Shown here: piece by piece, positions 1 to 6,049 of the stretch
Layout of the letters: each line of letters opens with the position of its first letter
How positions within the stretch are numbered: the stretch's first letter is position 1
Assembly: GCA_903944555.1 (NCBI GenBank)
Contig: CAJASG010000687.1
Span: 1-6,959 of the forward strand
Source of the DNA: an uncultured beta proteobacterium
GTDB taxonomy: Bacteria > Pseudomonadota > Gammaproteobacteria > Burkholderiales > Burkholderiaceae_C
Length of the DNA: 6,959 bases
Direction of reading: 5' to 3'
Program-made: the position numbers and the translations under genes
Notes under the pieces: model-generated
Told to the model about the DNA's origin: nothing
Databases searched by the model: none
The model's input: only the letters and a program-made list of their open reading frames with translations

Positions 1-1
1 C

Positions 2-826
2 CCCGGCGACATCACTGACCTGGAAGTGAGTTCACGGTTTCACGTTGAAGAAAATGGCGACATCTACCTTCACTCGAACTTCTTGCTGGATAGGGAGGGT
101 AATTCGCGCAGTGTCCCTGTCATCTTTATCGTGCACCAGGGAATTTTGTTTTCGTTGCGAAATGAAGATCTTCCCGTCTTCCGCCTGCAGCGTCGCCGCG
201 CGGGGACCCAACCCGGGTACGTGTCAGGATGCAATGATCTGCTGCTTGATCTGTACGGTGCGGACGTGGAGTATTCAGCCGACTCCCTGGAAGATATGTA
301 CGCCACGTTGGGCAAGGTCGGACGACTGGTATTGAGCGAAAAAATCAGTGACGCTGAAGCCGCTGCCATCTTGGGGGATATTGCGGAAGAAGAAGATCTC
401 AATGGGCGAATTCGCGGCAACATTCTGGACACGCAGCGCGCAATCAATTTCTTAATGCGATGCAAAATTCTGGCCCCTGCCCAAATTGACGATGCCAAAC
501 AAATTTTGCAAAACATCGAGTCCTTGAACAGTCACACTTCCTTCCTTTTTGACAAGATCAACTTTCTGATGGATGCGACGATTGGTTTCATCAATATTAA
601 TCAGAACAAGCGCATCAACCAACTCACCGTGTGTGGTGTCGTGTTTATGCCAATCAACATTTTGGCCGGCGTTGGAGGAATGTCCGAGTTTTCCATGATG
701 ACGCAAGGCGTACCTTGGCCATTGGCGTATGGCGCGTTCTTTACCGGCGCCACAGTCATTGGTGCGGCGACCTATGCTGCACTGAAGTATTTTGAGCGCC
801 GTCAGATTAAATCTGCCAAGAAGTAG
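2..826 (+). CDS. corA: CorA-family magnesium/divalent cation transporter, C-terminal part (5' truncated by window edge)
   Basis: This is the C-terminal part of an inner-membrane CorA-type channel for Mg2+ or related cations. The frame is open to the left edge, and the codons before the GTG at 26 (reading PGDITDLE) fit the end of the usual CorA N-terminal domain, so that GTG is probably not the true start. About 274 residues are visible. A mostly helical cytoplasmic stretch leads through 'LMDATIGFININQNKR', which is typical of the CorA stalk. The first membrane helix is about codons 200-218 and the second covers 'PLAYGAFFTGATVIGAATYA', followed by a short basic tail (ERRQIKSAKK). The selectivity signature that is normally YGMN reads GGMS here (677-685), so this belongs to a divergent branch and its ion is uncertain. 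It converges with the neighbouring operon, with only 3 bp between stop codons. The family call is firm; the substrate is not. Confidence 0.9.
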   Translation, partial: PGDITDLEVSSRFHVEENGDIYLHSNFLLDREGNSRSVPVIFIVHQGILFSLRNEDLPVFRLQRRRAGTQPGYVSGCNDLLLDLYGADVEYSADSLEDMYATLGKVGRLVLSEKISDAEAAAILGDIAEEEDLNGRIRGNILDTQRAINFLMRCKILAPAQIDDAKQILQNIESLNSHTSFLFDKINFLMDATIGFININQNKRINQLTVCGVVFMPINILAGVGGMSEFSMMTQGVPWPLAYGAFFTGATVIGAATYAALKYFERRQIKSAKK

Positions 827-829
827 ATA

Positions 830-1198
830 TCAAGAGCCTGCAAGCTTCTTAAAAGTTGCCAGTACCGCGTCGCCCTTGAAGGGTTTGACAATCCAGCCTT
901 TGATCCCAGCTGCTTTGCCACGCTCTTTCATCGCGGGAGAATTCTCGGTGGTCAACATGATGATATTGACCGCGCTGTTATTTTGCTCCGAGCGAACTTT
1001 CTCAGCCATCGTCAGACCGTCCATATTGGGCATGTTCACGTCGCAAACAATCAATTTGATGGAGGGGTCTGCAGCGAGCTTGGTCAAGCCATCGCGGCCA
1101 TCGACGGCAAAGGACACCGTTAGCCCGCTACTTTTCAAGAAATCCCCAACTTCATTGCGGACCGTGCTGGAATCATCAACTACCAGAATTTGTGCCAT
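830..1198 (-). CDS. CheY-like single-domain response regulator
   Basis: A 122-residue stand-alone receiver, the usual length for CheY. It is the likely phosphoryl acceptor of the operon's kinase. All active-site residues are present: the acidic pair Asp8-Asp9, phosphoacceptor Asp53 in 'VCDVNMPNMDG', Thr83 in 'IIMLTTEN', and Lys105 in the 'VKPF' motif. Trp102 stands where E. coli CheY has the switch residue Tyr106, which still gives an aromatic switch. There is no DNA-binding or enzymatic output domain, so it must act by protein contact, as CheY does on a motor or another target. It is the last gene of the minus-strand operon, 17 nt after the receiver/CheX fusion gene, with its own good ribosome binding site. 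The flagellar motor as target is possible but not shown by anything in the window. Confidence 0.95.
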   Translation of the reverse strand: MAQILVVDDSSTVRNEVGDFLKSSGLTVSFAVDGRDGLTKLAADPSIKLIVCDVNMPNMDGLTMAEKVRSEQNNSAVNIIMLTTENSPAMKERGKAAGIKGWIVKPFKGDAVLATFKKLAGS

Positions 1199-1202
1199 TC
1201 AT

Positions 1203-1208
1203 TTCTCC
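1203..1208 (-). promoter_or_regulatory. Ribosome binding site of the CheY-like gene
   Basis: On the minus strand GGAGAA lies just ahead of the ATG at 1198, with the GGAG core 6 nt from the start. It is the clearest Shine-Dalgarno sequence in the operon, which fits a receiver that is usually needed in excess over its kinase. Confidence 0.75.
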
Positions 1209-1215
1209 AATAAAT

Positions 1216-2190
1216 TTAAAAAAGATCAAGCTCGCCGGATGCGACCAAGTCCTCAACAGAGGTGAGGTTTTCATGAAAATCCTCCGGCGACCAACTTAGG
1301 TTAAAGACAAATTTTTGGTACAGATCAAGCCGACGCACCTCCGAACCAGTGCTATCTGTCAGCGTATATTTGAAACACAACTGCGGGTTGTCCGAACCAA
1401 ATGAGATATACCGATGCAAGTGATTGATAACTATGGGGACTTGTGACAGGTGTCCAGAATTCGCCACATCGGTCATGTAGCGATTCTTGAATGCACCCCA
1501 CACCAAATTGGTGATTTCGCCCAATACTCCGTTGAGATTTCGAAAGTCATATCCCTCTGAAGGGTTGATGTGCGTCTTGTTTGCTTTGACCAAATCAAGC
1601 AGAGCCAACTCCTCAGTCTGCAACATCATGTACCCACGACACCAGCTACTTTCAATGGGGATGAGCGTGAATATCTCTCCGTATATCAACCGATCACGCA
1701 CGATGTAGGGCGGGGCCACCTCAACATCCATGCCTTTAAATTGACTTTCCAGCGCGGTCCGCGTGATCTCCGTAATGCCCCTCACCAGCACATTGGGATA
1801 CGCCAAACTAAAGATGTACTCACCAATGACAGCCTGTAGTCTTTCCATGCTGTCGATAGTGTAGGCAGCGCTCAACGACCTGCGCTCGCCCGGGGCAATG
1901 TCATCCAGGTTTTGGATGGATTCCCGACGCAAAAAGATGGGTAGCTCGGCCCGAATGGCGTGCATTCGATGGGCCATCAGCAGCCCCCCTTGCGGATTGC
2001 CGTCATAGTTTTCGGACAGCAATATGCCGCCGAGATCCACGTTCGAGCGCAAAACGGACATCACATTTTCCGGTTGCACTTTGAGGCCGATCAAATTGTT
2101 TTCATCACAAAAAGCTTTGATTTTTTCGTGATACGCAGGGTTGCTTTCAAGCACCAAAACCTTGCTCACCAATTTTGCTTCGTCATTCAT
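1216..2190 (-). CDS. Degenerate receiver domain fused to CheX-like phosphatase domain
   Basis: A 324-residue protein in two parts. Residues 8-125 look like a receiver fold ('KVLVLESNPAYHEKI' start, 'DLGGILLSE' strand), but the catalytic residues are gone. The acidic pair is Glu16-Ser17, the phosphoacceptor position is Ser59, the Thr/Ser position is about Arg88, and the Lys-Pro motif is replaced by Asp113-Ser114. Residues 130-305 resemble a CheX/CheC-type domain with the ExxN pair at Glu225 and Asn228 in 'GVLGEITNLVWGAF'. CheX-type domains bind phosphorylated CheY and speed its dephosphorylation. The stricter D-x3-E start is not matched (Gly221 at that position), and the nearest proline is two residues late, so activity may be altered. 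The C-terminus is SGELDLF. The ATG at 2190 is preferred over an in-frame TTG at 2196 because the ribosome binding site sits too close to the TTG. The role is inferred: a pseudo-receiver-regulated phosphatase or scaffold. Confidence 0.85.
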   Translation of the reverse strand: MNDEAKLVSKVLVLESNPAYHEKIKAFCDENNLIGLKVQPENVMSVLRSNVDLGGILLSENYDGNPQGGLLMAHRMHAIRAELPIFLRRESIQNLDDIAPGERRSLSAAYTIDSMERLQAVIGEYIFSLAYPNVLVRGITEITRTALESQFKGMDVEVAPPYIVRDRLIYGEIFTLIPIESSWCRGYMMLQTEELALLDLVKANKTHINPSEGYDFRNLNGVLGEITNLVWGAFKNRYMTDVANSGHLSQVPIVINHLHRYISFGSDNPQLCFKYTLTDSTGSEVRRLDLYQKFVFNLSWSPEDFHENLTSVEDLVASGELDLF

Positions 2191-2198
2191 CGCCAAAT

Positions 2199-2203
2199 TC
2201 CTT
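2199..2203 (-). promoter_or_regulatory. Ribosome binding site that decides the start of the receiver/CheX fusion
   Basis: Minus-strand AAGGA lies 8 nt before the ATG at 2190 but only 2 nt before the in-frame TTG at 2196. This makes the ATG the likely start. It follows the stop codon of the upstream CheX-like gene by a few bases, so the two genes may be translationally coupled. Confidence 0.65.
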
Positions 2204-2207
2204 CAAG

Positions 2208-2759
2208 TTAAAACATCTCCAACTCGCCATTACTCTCTTCTTCCCCGGCTGCCACATCAAAGTCGAGGTCTTCAAACTCACTGACGCAAAGACTTGCATG
2301 CAGCTTGGGACCTCCGGGCAAAATGATGTCCACATGTTCTTCAAAGGTGCCGCCTAGCAGTGCAAGATAGTTCGCACATTGCCGGTCAATAATGTTGGGG
2401 GTGGACATTCCCACGTGCGGGAAAATTTTGGCCAACCCGCGATTGATGCTGCCGCAAAAAATGTTTCCACACTCGCTGATGGCATCTGTGAATGCTTGTT
2501 CATTCATATCAGAGGCCAACACCTTGTTGAGTTTCGAAAAATGATTTCGGGTTGCCTCGTCGGGGCTGAAGTGAATGAGCAGCACCAGCCGAAAACAGTA
2601 GGAGGAAACGCTCAACATCACGATGTGGGTGGTTTGAATGTGCCCGACGCCCAAAGTGGTAACAAACTCAATCGAGTCTTCGGGAGACACCAACAGGCTG
2701 GCGCGAACGCCCTGGCGTAGTATGTCCCCCATCGCGGTTCTTGCAGCTTGACTTATCAT
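2208..2759 (-). CDS. CheX-like chemotaxis phosphatase
   Basis: A soluble protein of 183 residues, somewhat longer than a typical CheX. The CheC/CheX/FliY active-site pattern D-x3-E-x2-N-x21-P is met exactly by Asp92, Glu96, Asn99 and Pro121 ('DAISECGNIFCGSINRGL' onward). In this family the Glu and Asn contact the active site of phosphorylated CheY and position the water that hydrolyses the aspartyl phosphate. Only one copy of the motif is present, as in CheX and unlike two-motif CheC. The likely substrate is the CheY-like protein two genes downstream. The tail after residue 170 is acidic and ends NGELEMF, almost the same as the end of the next protein. The ATG at 2759 lies 13 nt after the MCP-like stop and has no clear ribosome binding site; coupled translation is likely. 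Confidence 0.88.
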   Translation of the reverse strand: MISQAARTAMGDILRQGVRASLLVSPEDSIEFVTTLGVGHIQTTHIVMLSVSSYCFRLVLLIHFSPDEATRNHFSKLNKVLASDMNEQAFTDAISECGNIFCGSINRGLAKIFPHVGMSTPNIIDRQCANYLALLGGTFEEHVDIILPGGPKLHASLCVSEFEDLDFDVAAGEEESNGELEMF

Positions 2760-2765
2760 GAAATT

Positions 2766-2784
2766 TTGATCGCTAAGCGGTCAA
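2766..2784 (-). repeat. Imperfect inverted repeat at the MCP-like/CheX-like gene junction
   Basis: TTGA-T-CGC-TAA-GCG-G-TCAA on the plus strand (19 nt) gives a 4 + 3 bp stem with one mismatch. It covers the MCP-like stop codon and lies 6 nt before the CheX-like start. It might shape translational coupling; it may equally be chance. Confidence 0.35.
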
Positions 2785-3489
2785 TGAAGCTTTGGCTTTT
2801 CTGTTCATCAGGTCCAGGCCAATGACCGATCCCATGATCATCTTTCCGCCCGCCTGCAAACCCTGAAATGTGGTCGTAGTAATCAGGTCGTTTTCATACA
2901 ATCGGTTGCGATAGTCCTTGGATAGCTTCTCAGCACGCGTCGCGAGGTTTCGCATCTCACTTGCCACTACCGCAAAGCCTCGGCCCTGTTCCCCAGCGCG
3001 GGCTGCCTCTATTGAAGCGTTGAGCGTGACGATGACCATTTGCCGCACGATGGTTGCAAAGTCATCGTTCAGAGCGTGCATTTCCCGGTTGTGACGAATC
3101 AGTGCATTCATGTCATCGTGCCAACGCTCAAATGTTTTCACCAATCCCAAAAGCGTAGAGACTTCATCCGCCATGGAGCCGTAGCTTGCCAGCGCCTGCT
3201 CTTTGGTGCTGTGCATGAGAGACTGGAACTGCTCGAGCGCGGCATTGTGGTTTCGCTCCATCTGCTGAAGGTCTTGCTCCGATTTCAGTCGTCCATCCTC
3301 AAGCTGATCGGAATAAATCTGTAGTTGCGAAGCCAAGTCATCGAACTCTTTTTCCGATTGACGTGCGTCTACTTGGCATTGCCGTGCATTCAATTCATGG
3401 CTGTGCTTGGAGCGACTTTTCAGTATCCCCATGACAGCAAACCCACCGCACAAAAAGCCGGCAATCAGTAGAAGTATTGTGTTGACCAT
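2773..3489 (-). CDS. Small membrane-anchored MCP-like signalling protein
   Basis: A 238-residue protein with one N-terminal membrane helix (about residues 3-22), a basic stop-transfer (KSRSK), a coiled-coil stretch (about 40-110), and a short methyl-accepting-chemotaxis-type hairpin centred on 'LNASIEAARAGEQGRGFAVV' (157-175) and 'ASEMRNLATRAEKLS'. That core is the most conserved part of MCP signalling domains. There is no periplasmic ligand-binding domain and no HAMP. Both arms are much shorter than in ordinary MCPs of about 500 residues. The usual segment before the core (QTNLLALNA or similar), which contacts CheW and the kinase, is replaced by 'RQMVIVTLNA'. It sits 14 nt after the kinase gene. 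Its function is inferred only: a membrane partner or scaffold of the kinase. The domain match is clear; its role is not. Confidence 0.85.
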   Translation of the reverse strand: MVNTILLLIAGFLCGGFAVMGILKSRSKHSHELNARQCQVDARQSEKEFDDLASQLQIYSDQLEDGRLKSEQDLQQMERNHNAALEQFQSLMHSTKEQALASYGSMADEVSTLLGLVKTFERWHDDMNALIRHNREMHALNDDFATIVRQMVIVTLNASIEAARAGEQGRGFAVVASEMRNLATRAEKLSKDYRNRLYENDLITTTTFQGLQAGGKMIMGSVIGLDLMNRKAKASLTA

Positions 3490-3500
3490 GCCATCAGCTA

Positions 3501-3510
3501 CGGTTAACCG
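3501..3510. repeat. 10-bp perfect palindrome over the kinase stop codon
   Basis: CGGTTAACCG is a perfect palindrome that includes the TAA stop of the kinase gene, just before the MCP-like gene. It is too short to be a terminator and has no T-run. It could be chance. Confidence 0.3.
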
Positions 3511-5870
3511 ACTTGCTGCACGAGCCGCAAGATGGGCGCGACTGCAAACTTGGCAGGTAGACGAATAACGGTCTCAAATGGGCGGAATTCCACTCCCCCG
3601 CTGGCTTGCGGGAGAACAAGCGCTATTGTTCCCGCTTGCGCCTCAATGAACCCCCGAACGGCGTCCATTCCAACACCTCGTCCAGAGACCTCCGTGACCT
3701 GGGTGGCAGTGGAAAATCCTGCCGCAAATATCAATTGCGCAATTTTTTCAGGGCTGACATGCTCGTCAATGGAGATCAAGCCGCTATTCAGCGCCTTGTC
3801 GCGAATTCGGTTAACTGCCAACCCACGCCCGTCATCGTAGAGTCTGAACAACAACTGGTCGCTGTCCATCGTCAAAGTCAGTTGGATCGTCCCTTGTGGC
3901 GCCTTGCCGGCCTGCATACGGTGCTCTGCCGATTCGATTCCATGGTCAAGTGAATTGCGATAGAGGTGCATGAAGACGTTGCGCAGTAAGTCTGCAATCT
4001 GATTGCGAACCATGATTCCGTTGTCAACAATCGCAATGCGAGGCGCCAGCTTGCCCAACTCTTTCGCCAAGGATGGCAGCGAGTCCAACACACCACCAAT
4101 GACCTCTGCGACTTTCTCTGTCCCAATCAGGTCCAAGCTATAGCGCGCTTGCCTCAAAGCATCTCGCAAAACTGGAACGCTGTCTGACTCCGACTTCTCC
4201 AGCAAGATGCTGCGCGTAGCGTCAATATGGCCCCGCTCAACCATCAAAAACTTCTCGACACCGGCACGGCGCCCCGGGCCTTTGCGCCCCAATTTGGTTT
4301 CGTTAAGTTTGGAATATTCATCCAATGCATGCTGCGCACTTTCCAACTCGTGCATCAAGCGCGTTACGTCTGCCACCCGGTTCACGTCATTGCGCAAGTC
4401 GTCGTAACTTTGCTCAGCGTCATGCACCTCATGCGTGAGGTGCAACAAGCCATAGGTTCTGGCGTTTCCTTTGATCGTGTGCATATTGCGGAAAAGCACA
4501 CCAATCGTGTCGGCGCGCCTATCGGCACTCAACAGGGTGGATGCGTCTTGCAGCAGCGTCCGGTTTTCCGCCAGAAAGTGAACCGAACTTTCAACGAATG
4601 AATGGAATTTTTCTTGCTGCACCGCCAGAATTTCGCCAATCATTGCAAGCTCGCGCTTTTGTGCCGTAGCCTCCAACTCAAGTGCTCGCAATTCCGTTAC
4701 GTCTCGAATACACAGCAACATGCGTAGCGTTGTACCCGCTTCGTCGGAGATGGGCGACCAGTTCATGTCAAGCACTTTGTCTTGCCCGTTGGCCACTTTC
4801 TTAACGATCTCGCGAGGGAACAGATGGGAGTTAAACTCGAAGTTCATGGCGTCTTCACCAATGCAAGCGCTACATGCCGTCTCGATTTGCGACAGGATGT
4901 CGGTACTACATTGGGTATTGGAAAACACCACATCCATCAGCAGTCGGCCTGCAATGTCCCGCGTCTCAAGAATACTTTCAAGGTATGCGGAGTACTCAGG
5001 GTGCACACGGTTTGCGGTGTCCACCGTCAAAATGCCTTGGGGAATGGAGTGCAACAAGGCATGAATGTCCGCCGTCTTTTGCTTGACGAGTTGTGTGCTC
5101 TCCTGAATCTTCTCAATCATGATGTTGAACGCCTGCGCCGAGTGGCCGATTTCGTCCATACGGTTGATCGACAGGCGTTGCGTAAAGTCCTGACTGACTG
5201 CAATCTCAGTCATTTTTTCTTCCATATCAGTGATGGGGTGAATGATCTGTCGGTAAAGCAATAGCCCAATCGCACTGAGACCAAACACCGCAACCAACGT
5301 GACCACCCCAATGGTGATCGCCGTGTTCTTAAGGTTCTCATTCATGGTGAGAATGGCATCGTCTTTGCTGCGTCGCTTTTCAATTTGCAGGGTTTCAACG
5401 ATCTGTTCCATCTCTTGCAGGTAGCCTGCAACATTGGCTGCAAGATTGGCTTCAGCCAGTTCCGACTGACCTGCAAGTTTGAATCCAGTTGTGTCCTTGA
5501 TAGCGGAAAAATAGTTGTTCAGGCTTTCTTTGGCTTGGGTCACCAAACCCTTTTGCGCACTGCTATCGGCCTGCTCGGACTGACGGTCCAGCGCACGTTG
5601 GAATACGGCCTGATTGGCTAACAGCTTTTCCTGTGCCAACTGTGCAAGCTTCAAATCCGGCGCGCCCACGATCAACATGACCGACAGTTGAATATCTTTC
5701 AATTGCCCGATCAGTTCTGCGGATGCTAGAGCACTCGGTACAACGCCCTGCGTAACGCCCTTCACTTCAGATGCGCTGCCACGGGACTGATAGACCGCAA
5801 AACCACCGATCAATGAAATGGCGATAAAGGTCAGGACAACCAGGAGCGTAATGCGGTGACGAATGTTCAT
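3504..5870 (-). CDS. Membrane-bound CheA-like hybrid sensor kinase (4-helix sensor, HAMP, PAS-like, Hpt, HATPase) lacking the CheW-like domain
   Basis: A 788-residue inner-membrane kinase and the first gene of the operon. Helix 1 is about residues 7-27; a helical periplasmic segment without cysteines spans 28-183; helix 2 is about 184-206. A HAMP domain follows (207-256, 'HPITDMEEK' start and 'RMDEIGHSAQAFN'). Residues 263-396 look PAS-like and end in the typical 'IRDVTELRALE'. An Hpt domain carries phosphoacceptor His464 in 'MHTIKGNA'. A CheA-type ATPase follows: N-box His635, Arg638, Asn639 and Asp642-His643-Gly644; G1 'DDGRGL' (679-684); G2 'GRGVGMD' (730-736). The protein stops soon after the ATPase, so there is no CheW-like P5, and no CheY-binding P2 domain is evident. 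It should autophosphorylate His464 and pass the phosphate to the CheY-like protein. The ATG at 5870 is followed directly by the first membrane helix; the ribosome binding site is weak (GAGA, 5 nt away). Confidence 0.93.
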   Translation of the reverse strand: MNIRHRITLLVVLTFIAISLIGGFAVYQSRGSASEVKGVTQGVVPSALASAELIGQLKDIQLSVMLIVGAPDLKLAQLAQEKLLANQAVFQRALDRQSEQADSSAQKGLVTQAKESLNNYFSAIKDTTGFKLAGQSELAEANLAANVAGYLQEMEQIVETLQIEKRRSKDDAILTMNENLKNTAITIGVVTLVAVFGLSAIGLLLYRQIIHPITDMEEKMTEIAVSQDFTQRLSINRMDEIGHSAQAFNIMIEKIQESTQLVKQKTADIHALLHSIPQGILTVDTANRVHPEYSAYLESILETRDIAGRLLMDVVFSNTQCSTDILSQIETACSACIGEDAMNFEFNSHLFPREIVKKVANGQDKVLDMNWSPISDEAGTTLRMLLCIRDVTELRALELEATAQKRELAMIGEILAVQQEKFHSFVESSVHFLAENRTLLQDASTLLSADRRADTIGVLFRNMHTIKGNARTYGLLHLTHEVHDAEQSYDDLRNDVNRVADVTRLMHELESAQHALDEYSKLNETKLGRKGPGRRAGVEKFLMVERGHIDATRSILLEKSESDSVPVLRDALRQARYSLDLIGTEKVAEVIGGVLDSLPSLAKELGKLAPRIAIVDNGIMVRNQIADLLRNVFMHLYRNSLDHGIESAEHRMQAGKAPQGTIQLTLTMDSDQLLFRLYDDGRGLAVNRIRDKALNSGLISIDEHVSPEKIAQLIFAAGFSTATQVTEVSGRGVGMDAVRGFIEAQAGTIALVLPQASGGVEFRPFETVIRLPAKFAVAPILRLVQQVG

Positions 5871-5947
5871 TGGATTCTCGCGATTGACGTGGCAAGAAAA
5901 TGCATGCCTACAAGGTGGGAATGCTTACTCCCCAACCCTTGGACCGG

Positions 5948-5975
5948 ATTATTCCGTTCACGCATGTCAAATCAA
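5948..5975 (-). promoter_or_regulatory. Candidate sigma-70 promoter of the five-gene operon
   Basis: On the minus strand TTGATT (5975-5970, 4 of 6 matches to TTGACA) is followed after 16 bp by AATAAT (5953-5948, 5 of 6 matches to TATAAT). Transcription would start near 5941 and leave a leader of about 70 nt before the kinase ATG. It is the best match found in the intergenic region, but the -35 is weak and the call rests on reading alone. Confidence 0.35.
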
Positions 5976-6005
5976 TGAAGAATTGGCGTCAGAAATATTT
6001 CGCTC

Positions 6006-6020
6006 TGGCGCGAAGCGCCA
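6006..6020. repeat. Perfect GC-rich hairpin, directly followed by the palindrome AATTGCAATT
   Basis: TGGCGC-GAA-GCGCCA is a perfect 6-bp stem with a 3-nt loop. The last A starts a second perfect palindrome, AATTGCAATT (6020-6029). No T-run follows on either strand, so a standard intrinsic terminator is not supported. It lies upstream of the candidate operon promoter and could be part of the purT 3' end or a protein-binding site. Confidence 0.5.
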
Positions 6021-6049
6021 ATTGCAATTCCAATGTGCCGCCCCTCATC

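Noticed and set aside
26..28. GTG as the true start of the CorA-family gene
   Set aside because: The frame is open to the left edge and the upstream codons fit the family; about 274 residues is too short for a full CorA protein, so the gene is cut by the window.
2194..2196. TTG as the start of the receiver/CheX fusion
   Set aside because: It is only 2 nt from the ribosome binding site, whereas the ATG at 2190 is 8 nt away.
2379..2720. Plus-strand open frame opposite the CheX-like gene
   Set aside because: Antisense shadow of a gene with an intact phosphatase motif; no domain and no ribosome binding evidence noted.
6006..6020. GC-rich hairpin as an intrinsic terminator of purT
   Set aside because: The stem is good but no T-run follows on the minus strand (the next bases are GAGCGAAATATTT).
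6022..6038. Minus-strand GGCAC...TTGCA resembling a sigma-54 promoter
   Set aside because: The spacing between GG and GC is 12 nt instead of the required 10, so it would not work as a -24/-12 promoter.
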